From Bacteroidales bacterium (lineage in GTDB: Bacteria > Bacteroidota > Bacteroidia > Bacteroidales > UBA932): a stretch of 36,101 nt of DNA. The notes under the pieces were generated by a model. The model made no database searches and had not been told where the DNA came from. It saw only the letters and a list, made by a program, of their open reading frames with translations. Location of the stretch: contig JAKSKK010000021.1 of NCBI GenBank assembly GCA_024401745.1, positions 1-36,101 of the forward strand, read 5' to 3'. A program made the position numbers and the translations under genes. Within the stretch, counting starts at the first letter, position 1. Each line of letters starts with the position of its first letter. Of the stretch, positions 13,550 to 21,664 are shown piece after piece.

Positions 13550-15345
13550 AAAGGCTGAGACAATACATACCTCTCGTGGTAGTCGTGATGGCCATCTTCG
13601 GCCCCCTGATGTTCGTGCATTCCTGCGCGAACACCACACAGGCGCCCACAGGCGGCAAGAAGGACACCATCCCTCCCGTCATAATCGACATCAAGCCCTA
13701 TCCCGGCACCACGAACGTCCCGGTTCACGGCACGAAGATATACTTCGAGTTCAACGAGTACGTGACTATCAAGAACGCCAAGAACATAGTGCTTTCTCCA
13801 CCTCAGCAGAAACCCGTGAAGGCAAAGCTTCACAAGCGCGGCGTGACTGTGACCTTCGAGGAAGACCTCGATCCCGAGACCACCTACACGATCAGCTTCG
13901 TCGACGCCATTGCCGACAACAACGAGGGCAACATGTTCCCCGGATACACCTACGCGTTCTCGACGGGCGACCAGATAGACTCCATGATGATCACAGGCAC
14001 CGTGCAGGACTGCAACAACCTCAAGCCCATGAAGGGTGCCACCGTCCTGCTGTACAAGAACCACGCGGACTCGGCAATCTTCCTGGAGCGCCCGTACGCG
14101 GTGACCAAGACCGACGACTGGGGCTATTTCGTGCTGCCTTTCATCAAGGACACGCTCTACCGTCTTTACGCCCTGAAGGACGACGCCGGCAACAACATCT
14201 ACGACCCTGACGCCGACCTAGTGGCATTCGCCGACTCTCTTATAAGGCCCACCATGAAGGCCATCGACACCATCCCTGAGATGCTCAAGTACGACATGAA
14301 GGACACTTTGAGCTGTCAGGAAAGGCGCAGCGAGCACACCCTGAGGGTGTTCCGCGAGAAGCCCACGAAGCAGTTCCTGAAGAACAAGGTCAGGACCGGC
14401 GACTACAGCGCATACGTGACGTTCCAGGCACCCAACGCATGGGTGGACTCAATCTGGGTGAGAGGCTACAAGGCCGACCAGATCATCTCCGAGTTCAACA
14501 TCCTGCAGGACAGCCTCCTGATATGGCTCAACGGCAAGAAGGCTGCGCCCGACACTATGCACGTCTTCGTCAACTACAGGAAGACCGACAGCCTCGGCCT
14601 CCTGAAGCCCGAGGTCGAGCACCTCAAGCTCATAGAGGAGAACAAGTCGAAGAAGCCAAAGACCAGGAAGGACATCAAGCACGAAGACACGATATGCATC
14701 TACAAGCTCACGGCCGCACCCGAGACAGTCGAGCAGAACGGCTTCGAGCTGGCCTTCGACCTCCCCATCATCAACGAGGGCTTCGACAAGCTGGCATTCC
14801 GCTACCTGAATCCCAGGCAGAAGGAATTCACAGGCGAAGTCACTGCCGAGCGCGACAGCCTCGACCTCAGGCGATACATCATACGCCCCAAGGAGAAGCT
14901 CATGCCGGGTTACGAGTACTTCCTGAAGATGCCCGCACATACCTTCCAGGACATACGCGGATTCTGGAACGACAGCACCGAAGTCAAGGTCAGCCTGCCC
15001 AAGGACGAGACCCTGAGCACGCTGAACGCCGTGCTAACCGGCGTCGACAGGAAGATCATAGTCGACCTGCTCAGCGAGAAGAGGGACAAGGTCCTGCGCT
15101 CTTACATAATCGACTCCGACTGCACACTCTCCTTCCCCTACATCAAGGAAGGCAAGTATAGCATAAGAATCACCGACGACGGAAACCGCAACTCGATTGT
15201 GGACACCGGTTCACTTCTCGAGCACAGGCAGCCTGAAAGGGTATGCTTCGTGAAGTTCGACTCCAAGGACGAGGAATACCTCACCATACCGCCGAGTTCG
15301 GAGGTGGAGCAGAACATTTCCATCGGAGAACTTTTCAATGACTGA
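13546..15345 (+). CDS. Ig-like (Big_5) domain lipoprotein
   Basis: The protein of 599 residues starts with a hydrophobic segment ending in VHSCANTTQAPTGG; the cysteine is a likely lipidation site. The following KKDTIPPVIIDIKPYPG and NVPVHGTKIYFEFNEYV pattern is the common Bacteroidota architecture with an N-terminal SbsA/Big_5 Ig-like domain. A CNA-type or carboxypeptidase-regulatory-like fold follows at about 145-225 (ITGTVQDCNNLKPMKGATVLLY), then a long beta-rich part with further Ig-like stretches. It is probably exported and anchored in an envelope membrane; its molecular role is unknown. It overlaps rel/spoT by 4 bp and the next gene by 8 bp, implying translational coupling on both sides. 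Confidence 0.88.
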   Translation: MKRLRQYIPLVVVVMAIFGPLMFVHSCANTTQAPTGGKKDTIPPVIIDIKPYPGTTNVPVHGTKIYFEFNEYVTIKNAKNIVLSPPQQKPVKAKLHKRGVTVTFEEDLDPETTYTISFVDAIADNNEGNMFPGYTYAFSTGDQIDSMMITGTVQDCNNLKPMKGATVLLYKNHADSAIFLERPYAVTKTDDWGYFVLPFIKDTLYRLYALKDDAGNNIYDPDADLVAFADSLIRPTMKAIDTIPEMLKYDMKDTLSCQERRSEHTLRVFREKPTKQFLKNKVRTGDYSAYVTFQAPNAWVDSIWVRGYKADQIISEFNILQDSLLIWLNGKKAAPDTMHVFVNYRKTDSLGLLKPEVEHLKLIEENKSKKPKTRKDIKHEDTICIYKLTAAPETVEQNGFELAFDLPIINEGFDKLAFRYLNPRQKEFTGEVTAERDSLDLRRYIIRPKEKLMPGYEYFLKMPAHTFQDIRGFWNDSTEVKVSLPKDETLSTLNAVLTGVDRKIIVDLLSEKRDKVLRSYIIDSDCTLSFPYIKEGKYSIRITDDGNRNSIVDTGSLLEHRQPERVCFVKFDSKDEEYLTIPPSSEVEQNISIGELFND

Positions 15346-16189
15346 GATGAAGAAACTGATATTGCTGATACTGCTGGCGATACCGGCCGCAATCGACGCA
15401 TCGGCGTTCCAGAAGGACACGCTGGATATAGATGAGCTGCCCGGCGAGTATCTCGACACGGTCAAGGTATACAGGAAGCGACTGATCAACGACTATTCGA
15501 TGATAGGCGTTAACTACGGCGTGGCGTTCTGCAACATGTCGTTCAACCCGTCAAGGCACAACAGGGCCTATCAGATGTGCCCCAATCATATCTCGGTGAT
15601 GTACACCCACTACGAGAAGCTCTTCGACAGGTACGCCAACTTCGCATTCCACATCGGCCTGGAGTACTCGCACGAGGGTGCCGGCTTCAAGATCGACCCC
15701 GACACCGGGAAGTACTACAACAACATCGACGGAGCCACGAAGATGCAGATCGAGACCATGTCCATCCCAGTGATGGCAGGCTTCCACGTTGACGCAGCCC
15801 CTGCCAAGTTCCAGGGCGCGGTAGGCGTGTACGGAGGCTATCGCAAGAGCATAGAGCGCAGCGGCGAAGGCCTTGACCCTGCCTACGAGCACGCGTTCAG
15901 GGACTATGAGTACCGCTTCGACTACGGTCTCGAGGGCTCTGCCGGATTCGCATTCATGATAGACCCCATAGAGATACACCTCAACGCCATGATACGCTGG
16001 GGATGGCAGAGCCTCTATGAGCCGGACTACTATTCACAATATTATTACAGATACGCCTACCCTCTCGACATCATCGTCACCGCCGGCATTCATTTCCAGC
16101 TTGGAAAGCGCAGCGGAAAGACGTCTGCCGACCTTAGAAAGCAGGCAAAGGAGATCGTATATGGAACGACTGAAGACACTGCCCGTTAA
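15338..16189 (+). CDS. Outer-membrane beta-barrel protein
   Basis: The protein of 283 residues begins with a typical Sec signal (MKKLILLILLAIPAAIDASAF). Alternating aromatic/hydrophobic strands follow (YSMIGVNYGVAFCNMSF, ANFAFHIGLEYSHEG, SIPVMAGFHVDAA, GAVGVYGGYRKS, LEGSAGFAFMIDPIEIHLNAMIRWGW, LDIIVTAGIHFQLGK), as in PorT-like or OmpW-like barrels of Bacteroidota. The start may be 15338 or the Met at 15347, which gives a cleaner signal peptide; I kept 15338. It overlaps the preceding lipoprotein gene by 8 bp and ispG by 29 bp. The lipoprotein-plus-barrel pair may act together in the outer membrane (inference). Confidence 0.85.
   Translation: MTEMKKLILLILLAIPAAIDASAFQKDTLDIDELPGEYLDTVKVYRKRLINDYSMIGVNYGVAFCNMSFNPSRHNRAYQMCPNHISVMYTHYEKLFDRYANFAFHIGLEYSHEGAGFKIDPDTGKYYNNIDGATKMQIETMSIPVMAGFHVDAAPAKFQGAVGVYGGYRKSIERSGEGLDPAYEHAFRDYEYRFDYGLEGSAGFAFMIDPIEIHLNAMIRWGWQSLYEPDYYSQYYYRYAYPLDIIVTAGIHFQLGKRSGKTSADLRKQAKEIVYGTTEDTAR
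16147..16153 (+). promoter_or_regulatory. Ribosome binding site of ispG
   Basis: AAAGGAG lies 7 bp before the ATG at 16161, inside the preceding gene. Strong Shine-Dalgarno motifs are scarce in this window, and this one fixes the ispG start. Confidence 0.6.
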
Positions 16190-17387
16190 AGTCGGGGAAA
16201 ACCTTATCATAGGTGGCGGTGCACCCATCGTGGTGCAGACCATGTGCAACACCCATACGTCTGACGTGGAGGCTACGGTGGCACAGTGCATCAAATGCGC
16301 AGATGCCGGAGCCCAGATGGTCAGGATCACAGTCCCGGGGCTCCAGGACGTCCCTGCCGTAAAGGAAATCCACTCACGCCTGCGCGAAGCGGGCTGCAAC
16401 GTGCCCATAGTGGCCGACATCCATTTCAGCTCCGACACGGCGATAGCCGTCGCTCCGATAGTCGAGAAGGTCAGGATCAATCCGGGGAACTTCCATCCCG
16501 ACCACCAGAAGGCACGCGAGAAGTTCGCCGAGTTCCTGGAAGTCTGCCGCCAGAACGGCACCGCCGTACGCGTGGGACTCAACCATGGCTCGCTCGGCAA
16601 GTACATCACCGACCAGTACGGCAACACTCCGCACGCAATGGCCGTGGCCGCAATGGAATGGGTGCAGATGTGCATCGACGCGAAGTTCTACAATGTAGTG
16701 GTCTCCCTCAAGGCATCCAACACTGTGGTGATGGTGGAGGCGTACCGCGAGCTGGCCGCAATGATGCAGGCAGCGGGCACGGTGTTCCCCATGCACGTAG
16801 GCGTGACCGAGGCCGGAAACGGCGACAGCGGGCGCATCAAGAGCTGCGTGGGCATAGGGACGCTGCTGCGCGAGGGCATTGGCGACACGATTCGTGTATC
16901 GCTCACTGAACCGCCGGTGAACGAAATTCCCGTAGCGCAGTACATAGCCGACTACTTCTCCTGCCGGGAGAACAGGCCCCACGACGAGATGCTGGATGCG
17001 GCTCTGGAATGGGGTCCGCAGCTGATCAACCGCGAAGTCGACGACATGCCGGAGTGCGCGTACAAGGACGAGATCATGCAGGCGGCGCGCCGCAGGTTCA
17101 CCCATCCCGAGTACATCGCCTGCCCGGGCTGCGGCCGCACCATGTACGACCTGCAGACCACATTCGAGACAGTGAAGGCCCGCACCTCTCACCTGAAAGG
17201 CATGGTGATAGCCGTGATGGGATGCATAGTCAACGGCCCCGGCGAGATGGCAGACGCCGACTGGGGATACGTTGGCGAAGGCGGCGGCAGAGTCTCGATC
17301 TACCGCAAGGGCCAGCCGGTGCTCAGGCACGTGCCAGACTCAGAAGCCATAGACAAGCTTCTGGAACTTATAGAGAATGACAGATGA
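16161..17387 (+). CDS. ispG: 4-hydroxy-3-methylbut-2-en-1-yl diphosphate synthase IspG
   Basis: The protein of 408 residues is the [4Fe-4S] enzyme of the methylerythritol phosphate pathway that converts MEcPP to HMBPP for isoprenoid synthesis. The TIM-barrel part has QTMCNTHTSDVEATVAQ, VADIHFSSD, KVRINPGN, VGLNHGSLG and GVTEAGNGDSGRIKS. The C-terminal iron-sulphur domain has CPGCGRTMYDL and MGCIVNGPGEMADAD, supplying three cysteines and the catalytic Glu. The start at 16161 follows an AAAGGAG Shine-Dalgarno at 16147-16153 and matches the family N-terminus; the longer frame from 16017 runs through the preceding gene. To my knowledge the Bacteroidota enzyme is usually about 600 residues because of an inserted domain, but here the sequence passes directly from YFSCRENRP through a short linker to the Fe-S domain. 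Confidence 0.97.
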   Translation: MERLKTLPVKVGENLIIGGGAPIVVQTMCNTHTSDVEATVAQCIKCADAGAQMVRITVPGLQDVPAVKEIHSRLREAGCNVPIVADIHFSSDTAIAVAPIVEKVRINPGNFHPDHQKAREKFAEFLEVCRQNGTAVRVGLNHGSLGKYITDQYGNTPHAMAVAAMEWVQMCIDAKFYNVVVSLKASNTVVMVEAYRELAAMMQAAGTVFPMHVGVTEAGNGDSGRIKSCVGIGTLLREGIGDTIRVSLTEPPVNEIPVAQYIADYFSCRENRPHDEMLDAALEWGPQLINREVDDMPECAYKDEIMQAARRRFTHPEYIACPGCGRTMYDLQTTFETVKARTSHLKGMVIAVMGCIVNGPGEMADADWGYVGEGGGRVSIYRKGQPVLRHVPDSEAIDKLLELIENDR

Positions 17388-17391
17388 TGAG

Positions 17392-17429
17392 TTGTTGCTG
17401 TACTGAGACTATTCGACGTACAGCAACAA
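17392..17429. terminator. Candidate bidirectional terminator hairpin between ispG and the methyltransferase gene
   Basis: TTGTTGCTGTAC at 17392-17403 pairs perfectly with GTACAGCAACAA at 17418-17429 (14-nt loop). The right arm is also the coding end (LLLY) of the convergent methyltransferase gene. No good U tract follows in either direction, so termination is plausible but not proven. Confidence 0.5.
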
Positions 17430-18674
17430 TCCTTTAAGGTACTCCCCTTCCGGGTGATATATGCTCACGGGATGGTCAGATCCCTGGCACAGGCGGTCGA
17501 TTATCCTGACGCTCCTGCCGGTCTGTGCGGCGGCGCTGAACACGACTTCAGCGAAAGTGATCTTGTCGACTACCTGAGAACAGCTGAAGGTGAACACGAG
17601 TCCGCCTGAAGCAACCTTTGATATGGCTGCGGCATTCAGCCTCTGATATGCCCTGAGGGCATTCTTGAGGGCGCCACGATGCTTGGCGAATGCGGGCGGG
17701 TCGACTATCATGAGGTCGTACTTGCCTGCCTCCGTCCTGCCGAGGAACTCGATTGCATCGTCGCAGTAGTTCGTGTACCTGGCGGGATCGGCTCCGTTGA
17801 GCTCCATGTTCTTCTGCACCAGAGCCATGGCCTTGGCCGATGAATCGACTGAATCAACATGCTCGGCACCGTTGTTCATGGCATAGATGCTGAAGCCGCC
17901 GGTGTAGCAGAAAAGGTTGAGCACGTTGCGTCCTGCGGCATATTTTCCTACAAGGGCGCGGTTGTCTCTCTGGTCAAGGAAGAATCCGGTCTTCTGGCCT
18001 TCCACCCAGTTCACGAGGAACTTGTTGCCGTTCTCGAGTACGGCGAGCTGGGGCGCGTCGAAGCCTTCGGACTTCCAGAGATATCCATCGATGAGCTCGA
18101 GCCCGGCCTTGAAGGGAGCTGTGCCGGAACTCTTGTCGTACACAGCCTTGAGGCGGTCTCCGAACACTGTCCTGAGGGCTTCGCATATCTGCTTTTTGGC
18201 CCTGAACATGCCGACGCTGTGCGCCTGCATTACGCAGACTCCGTCGTACCAGTCGATGATGAGACCGGGAAGGCCGTCCCCCTCGCCATGCACCAAGCGG
18301 AAACAACTGGTCGTTGTTTCCATCGCTTTTGACGGGGGTTCCACCCCCGTAACGTCCCCCGGCTCCCTTCGGTCGCATCCTTCGAAAAAAGGGTTGTACA
18401 AGCCGACGGCGATTCGGGCATCGAGGGCACGGGCGATGGCATTGTTCCAATACTCGGGATCGGTGGGGTCGCCGTTGAAGGAAAGGACGCGTACCGCGAT
18501 GGAACCTATCTGATAGTGACCTATTGCAAGCTGATCGCCCTCGGCACTGTATACCGACACGAGGTCACCCTCGGCAGGGTTGCCCTGAATCTGTGCGATG
18601 GCACCGGAAAAGACCCACGGATGGAAACGGCGGAGCGATTCGTCACGCCTGGGCTTTAGTATTATCTTGATCAT
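17409..18674 (-). CDS. RlmI-type class I rRNA methyltransferase (PUA domain) with an insert
   Basis: The protein of 421 residues belongs to the COG1092 family that makes 5-methylcytosine in 23S rRNA. The N-terminal PUA domain (ILKPRRDESLRRFHPWVFSGAI, 5-26) is followed by an EEHEE-like part (RLVHGEGDGLPGLIIDWY, 126-143) and a Rossmann methyltransferase domain: FFLDQRDNR, NLFCYTGGFSIYA (SAM-binding), VDPPAFAKHR and FTFSCSQVV. About 27 residues (96-122, EGCDRREPGDVTGVEPPSKA and flanks) interrupt the usual junction between YNP and CFRLVHGEG and look like an in-frame insertion; its DNA is rich in palindromes. The gene overlaps the exonuclease gene upstream by 32 bp, so they form one operon. The target nucleotide is inferred from the family only. 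Confidence 0.92.
   Translation of the reverse strand: MIKIILKPRRDESLRRFHPWVFSGAIAQIQGNPAEGDLVSVYSAEGDQLAIGHYQIGSIAVRVLSFNGDPTDPEYWNNAIARALDARIAVGLYNPFFEGCDRREPGDVTGVEPPSKAMETTTSCFRLVHGEGDGLPGLIIDWYDGVCVMQAHSVGMFRAKKQICEALRTVFGDRLKAVYDKSSGTAPFKAGLELIDGYLWKSEGFDAPQLAVLENGNKFLVNWVEGQKTGFFLDQRDNRALVGKYAAGRNVLNLFCYTGGFSIYAMNNGAEHVDSVDSSAKAMALVQKNMELNGADPARYTNYCDDAIEFLGRTEAGKYDLMIVDPPAFAKHRGALKNALRAYQRLNAAAISKVASGGLVFTFSCSQVVDKITFAEVVFSAAAQTGRSVRIIDRLCQGSDHPVSIYHPEGEYLKGLLLYVE
18299..18389. repeat. Palindrome-rich in-frame insert in the methyltransferase gene
   Basis: The segment encodes residues 96-122. It contains two hairpins: ACGGGGGT/ACCCCCGT (18332-18350, loop TCC) and, at the inner edge, GGAAACAAC/GTTGTTTCC (18299-18321, loop TGGTC). 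The length is compatible with preservation of the frame. It may be a small palindromic repeat element that landed in the gene (inference). Confidence 0.5.
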
Positions 18675-19299
18675 TCTTTGGAGGATTCGGGGCGAGCTGC
18701 TCCGGAGTTAATGGATTCTTAGGAGACTCAAGAAGCTTCTTGTACATCTCAAGGCACACCCATGCGTCGGTGGCGGCATACATCTTCTGCGAGTCGCTCA
18801 GCTGCTCGGCCTCCCAGTTGGAGAGCTGCTGTGCCTTGCTTATGCGCACGCCCAGTATGTTGGCGGCCATCTTCTTGACGCTCTTGTCCTTGATTCCCCA
18901 TTCCCAGCCTATCTTCTGAAGGTCTATGAAGCCTTGCTCCTTGAAATCGCCGTAATGCTTCAGGCCACGCACGTCATCATGGCAGGCCGCGCCTATCTTG
19001 ATTATCTCCTTGTCGGCAAGGAGGGCCCAGAGGCGCTTTCTCATACCGAGCAGATTGATTCGGAAGAGGAAGGCATGGTCAGGGCCGGACAGCTGCAGAA
19101 GTGCTACGTGGTTATGGGGCTTGTGAGGCTCGAAGACGGGCCTGGTCTCGGTGTCGAAACCTATCATCTTCTGAGCTCTCAGATATGCGATGGCGCGGTT
19201 GTATTCACGTCCCGCCTTTGATATCACATGTATTTCCCCGGGGAAGGATCCCAAGGGCATATTCTCTATTTCTTCAGGTGCTATGCTAATCTTGAACAT
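18643..19299 (-). CDS. DEDDy 3'-5' exonuclease domain protein
   Basis: The protein of 218 residues is an RNase D/WRN-like exonuclease. The acidic residues are visible: D49 and E51 in GFDTET (Exo I), D108/D109 in AACHDD (Exo II), and Y174 with D178 in MYAATDAW (Exo III, the DEDDy type). There is no HRDC or helicase domain, so it is a stand-alone exonuclease; whether RNA or DNA is the substrate cannot be told. The tail after about residue 190 is Pro/Asn/Lys-rich and probably disordered. The gene overlaps the upstream lipoprotein gene by 14 bp and the downstream methyltransferase gene by 32 bp. An RNA-processing role with the rRNA methyltransferase is a reasonable inference. Confidence 0.93.
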   Translation of the reverse strand: MFKISIAPEEIENMPLGSFPGEIHVISKAGREYNRAIAYLRAQKMIGFDTETRPVFEPHKPHNHVALLQLSGPDHAFLFRINLLGMRKRLWALLADKEIIKIGAACHDDVRGLKHYGDFKEQGFIDLQKIGWEWGIKDKSVKKMAANILGVRISKAQQLSNWEAEQLSDSQKMYAATDAWVCLEMYKKLLESPKNPLTPEQLAPNPPKNDQDNTKAQA

Positions 19300-20386
19300 A
19301 AAAGCTTATTGGAGTCAACAGCACTCGGCCTTCTTCCTTACGGTACACGGTTTTGAACGACAGCACCTGCGGCAGCGAGATCTTGTGAGTGAAAAGGTTG
19401 CGCTCGCGCATCAGCTTGAAGCAGGCTTCACTGACGGCCTCGGCCGGGCAGGCAAAACGGATTCCATCGGCAAGGTACTTCCCGTACACGAGCGACTCGG
19501 CACTCATGAGCGAGCTTGCACGCCACAGGCCATCACGCATGTCGGAAGGAAGGATGGAATAGTCATCAGTGATTATGGCGTCGAGAGGCTTTGTGTTGCC
19601 GGCAGCAATGTATCTGCCGAGGAACGACACCAGGACGTTGCAGGTGTCGGAAATGACTGCGGGGCTGGTGAAGCAGTTCACGGTCATGCCGCTCAGCATC
19701 TCCGAAACTGCAGGCTGGTAAACCGAGCTGTCCTTGGAATCGGCAGGGCAGATGATGCCTATGTTGAGCTCCTTCTTCGGGGTCGCGCCCAGCACGTGGT
19801 CGAGCATTGCCGCCATGGGAGTGATGACCTCTATGCCACATCCGGTGGAGCGCAGCAGGGTGTCGACGTCGAAGCGGCCGTACTGCTGCTGGTAGAAGTC
19901 AGCGAGCACGATCACCTTTGCGGGAGCCTTGCGGCCCTGATTTTCGATGTCGTATGCAGTAAGGCTGTAGGTGGTGTCGATGGCGCTGATGACAGAGCGC
20001 ACCACAGCCTCGCGGAGACCAGTCGCGTCACCCTTGTCGACATAGTCGGAATAAGGGGTGTTGGCGTCGTCGACTATCGTGGTTATGTATTCACCGCCGA
20101 AGTCGGCAAGGCCGTCGCTGCCAAGGGAGGCATCGACGTTGTCGAACATGTCGCAGGTGGTGAACTGTGTGCCGATTGCGGAGCACTGCTCCTCAGAGCC
20201 TATTATGACGATGTCACCTTTCCTGTCGGCCTCGCGGAATGAAGACAGGAGGGAATATTCAGCGCCGGACTTGTCCGAAAGGACATCACGCACATACTGG
20301 ATGGTGGGACGCTGCTCTTCGACGCGAGGCTGGCATGCGAGAAGAGAGAGGCCCGTCAATATGAGCAAGAGCTGGCTTTTGGTCAT
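19286..20386 (-). CDS. Hypothetical lipoprotein
   Basis: The protein of 366 residues starts with MTKSQLLLILTGLSLLACQP, a signal peptide with a lipobox and C18 as the likely lipidated cysteine. The mature part has alternating strands and helices (KGDIVIIGSEEQC, PAKVIVLADFYQQQYG, KELNIGIICPAD, LDAIITDDYSILP), reminiscent of a periplasmic-binding-protein-like or surface-glycan-associated fold, but I cannot assign a family. The start at 20386 was chosen for the signal peptide and because a TACTTTTG -7 element lies at 20409-20416, downstream of the longer frame's start. It heads the lipoprotein-exonuclease-methyltransferase operon and is divergent from the C1 peptidase gene. Confidence 0.85.
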   Translation of the reverse strand: MTKSQLLLILTGLSLLACQPRVEEQRPTIQYVRDVLSDKSGAEYSLLSSFREADRKGDIVIIGSEEQCSAIGTQFTTCDMFDNVDASLGSDGLADFGGEYITTIVDDANTPYSDYVDKGDATGLREAVVRSVISAIDTTYSLTAYDIENQGRKAPAKVIVLADFYQQQYGRFDVDTLLRSTGCGIEVITPMAAMLDHVLGATPKKELNIGIICPADSKDSSVYQPAVSEMLSGMTVNCFTSPAVISDTCNVLVSFLGRYIAAGNTKPLDAIITDDYSILPSDMRDGLWRASSLMSAESLVYGKYLADGIRFACPAEAVSEACFKLMRERNLFTHKISLPQVLSFKTVYRKEEGRVLLTPISFYVQD

Positions 20387-20408
20387 AAAATGTTGCTGTT
20401 TCTTTCTG

Positions 20409-20416
20409 CAAAAGTA
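20409..20416 (-). promoter_or_regulatory. -7 promoter element of the lipoprotein operon
   Basis: TACTTTTG on the minus strand matches TAnnTTTG, 22 bp upstream of the ATG at 20386. Confidence 0.6.
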
Positions 20417-20427
20417 CAAAAATTCCC

Positions 20428-20435
20428 TATCTTTG
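20428..20435 (+). promoter_or_regulatory. -7 promoter element of the C1 peptidase operon
   Basis: TATCTTTG matches TAnnTTTG. It lies 11 bp from the divergent minus-strand element and 41 bp upstream of the ATG at 20477. Confidence 0.6.
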
Positions 20436-20476
20436 TAAAGAGTATGCGTCAATTAGCAACAACAAATATCAGCATT

Positions 20477-21664
20477 ATGAAAAGAGCAATCATCATCGCA
20501 GCACTCCTGAGCCTGTGCACCGCCGCCTTCTCACAGCAGCGTCCGAAGATGGAGTTTCCCGAGTTCACTTTCGAGACAGTGAAGGCGAACCCCATCACTT
20601 CAGTAAAGAACCAGGCTAGCAGCGGAACCTGCTGGGCATTCTCCACCATCGGATTCCTCGAGTCAGAGGTAATCCGCATCAACGGCATAAAGGATGAGGC
20701 CAAGTATCCCGACCTCTCAGAGTTCTTCATCGTAAGCCACTCATACCTCGACAGGGCACAGAAATACGTCATGCTCGACGGCAACCTCACCTTTGGTGCA
20801 GGTTCCGAGGCCGACGACGTGCTTGACGTCATCAGGGACTACGGCATCGTTCCCAACTGCGAGATGACCGGCATGAACTACGGAACCGAGCTTCCCAAGC
20901 AGGCCGAGATGGACGCAGTCCTCAAGGGCTATGTCCAGACCATCGCAAAGAACCCCAACAGGACCCTCTCCACCGCATGGAAGAACGGCTTCAAGGGCAT
21001 CCTCGACGCCTACCTCGGAGCATGGCCCGAGAACTTCACGGTCGACGGAGCAAGCTACACTCCCGAGAGCTACCGCGACGCCCTCAAGATCAATCCCGAC
21101 GACTACATCTCGCTCACATCGTTCTCACACCATCCCTTCTACACCTGGTTCGCAGTCGAGATCTGCGACAACTGGCGCTGGGACAAGTCATACAACCTCC
21201 CCATCGACGAGCTCATGAAGATCGTTGACGACGCCATCGAGAACGGCTACACCGTAGCATGGGGCGCTGACGTCAGCCATCCCGGCTTCACAAGGGACGG
21301 CCTCGCAATCTACGTAGACGACACCAAGAAGGCAGCAGGCTCAGACCAGGAGCACTGGGTAGGAAAGGAAGAGGGCAAGCCCGCTCCCGTATCTGTCGAG
21401 GAGAAGACCCCCACCCAGGAGACCCGCCAGTTCGAGTTCGAGAACAAGACCATGACCGACGACCACGGCATGCAGATATTCGGCATCGCCAAGGACCAGA
21501 ACGGCAAGAAGTACTACATGGTTAAGAACTCATGGGGCGTGACCGGAAAATATGACGGAATCTGGTATGCAACAGAGGCTTACGTAAAGGCACAGACTCT
21601 CGACATCACCATCCACAAGTCTGCTCTCCCCAAGGATCTCAAGAAGAAGCTTGACATCAAGTAA
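20477..21664 (+). CDS. Secreted C1-family aminopeptidase (bleomycin-hydrolase/PepC-like)
   Basis: The protein of 395 residues starts with a Sec signal peptide (MKRAIIIAALLSLCTAAFSQ, cleavage near 20). The papain-fold catalytic residues are present: Q46 and C52 in NQASSGTCWAF, H330 in DDHGMQI and N351 in VKNSWG. The spacing and the GYTVAWGADVS segment match peptidase C1B (bleomycin hydrolase, aminopeptidase C) rather than classical papain. Bacterial PepC is normally cytoplasmic; exported versions are widespread in Bacteroidota and presumably trim peptides in the periplasm. The start at 20477 excludes a 29-codon extension that would begin upstream of the -7 element. Its stop codon shares one base with the start of the following gene. 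Confidence 0.95.
   Translation: MKRAIIIAALLSLCTAAFSQQRPKMEFPEFTFETVKANPITSVKNQASSGTCWAFSTIGFLESEVIRINGIKDEAKYPDLSEFFIVSHSYLDRAQKYVMLDGNLTFGAGSEADDVLDVIRDYGIVPNCEMTGMNYGTELPKQAEMDAVLKGYVQTIAKNPNRTLSTAWKNGFKGILDAYLGAWPENFTVDGASYTPESYRDALKINPDDYISLTSFSHHPFYTWFAVEICDNWRWDKSYNLPIDELMKIVDDAIENGYTVAWGADVSHPGFTRDGLAIYVDDTKKAAGSDQEHWVGKEEGKPAPVSVEEKTPTQETRQFEFENKTMTDDHGMQIFGIAKDQNGKKYYMVKNSWGVTGKYDGIWYATEAYVKAQTLDITIHKSALPKDLKKKLDIK

Noticed and set aside
12026-13639. 537-codon open frame antisense to rel/spoT
   Set aside because: It is a composition artefact of GC-rich codons in the sense gene; the translation has no family character and rel/spoT is certain.
16374-17330. 318-codon open frame antisense to ispG
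   Set aside because: Shadow of ispG; low-complexity His/Ala/Val-rich translation with no motif.
8318-17387. Horizontal transfer of the ligA-to-ispG block because of GC contrast with the left part
   Set aside because: These are core genes whose composition matches the rest of the window to the right; it is the AT-richer left part that is atypical.
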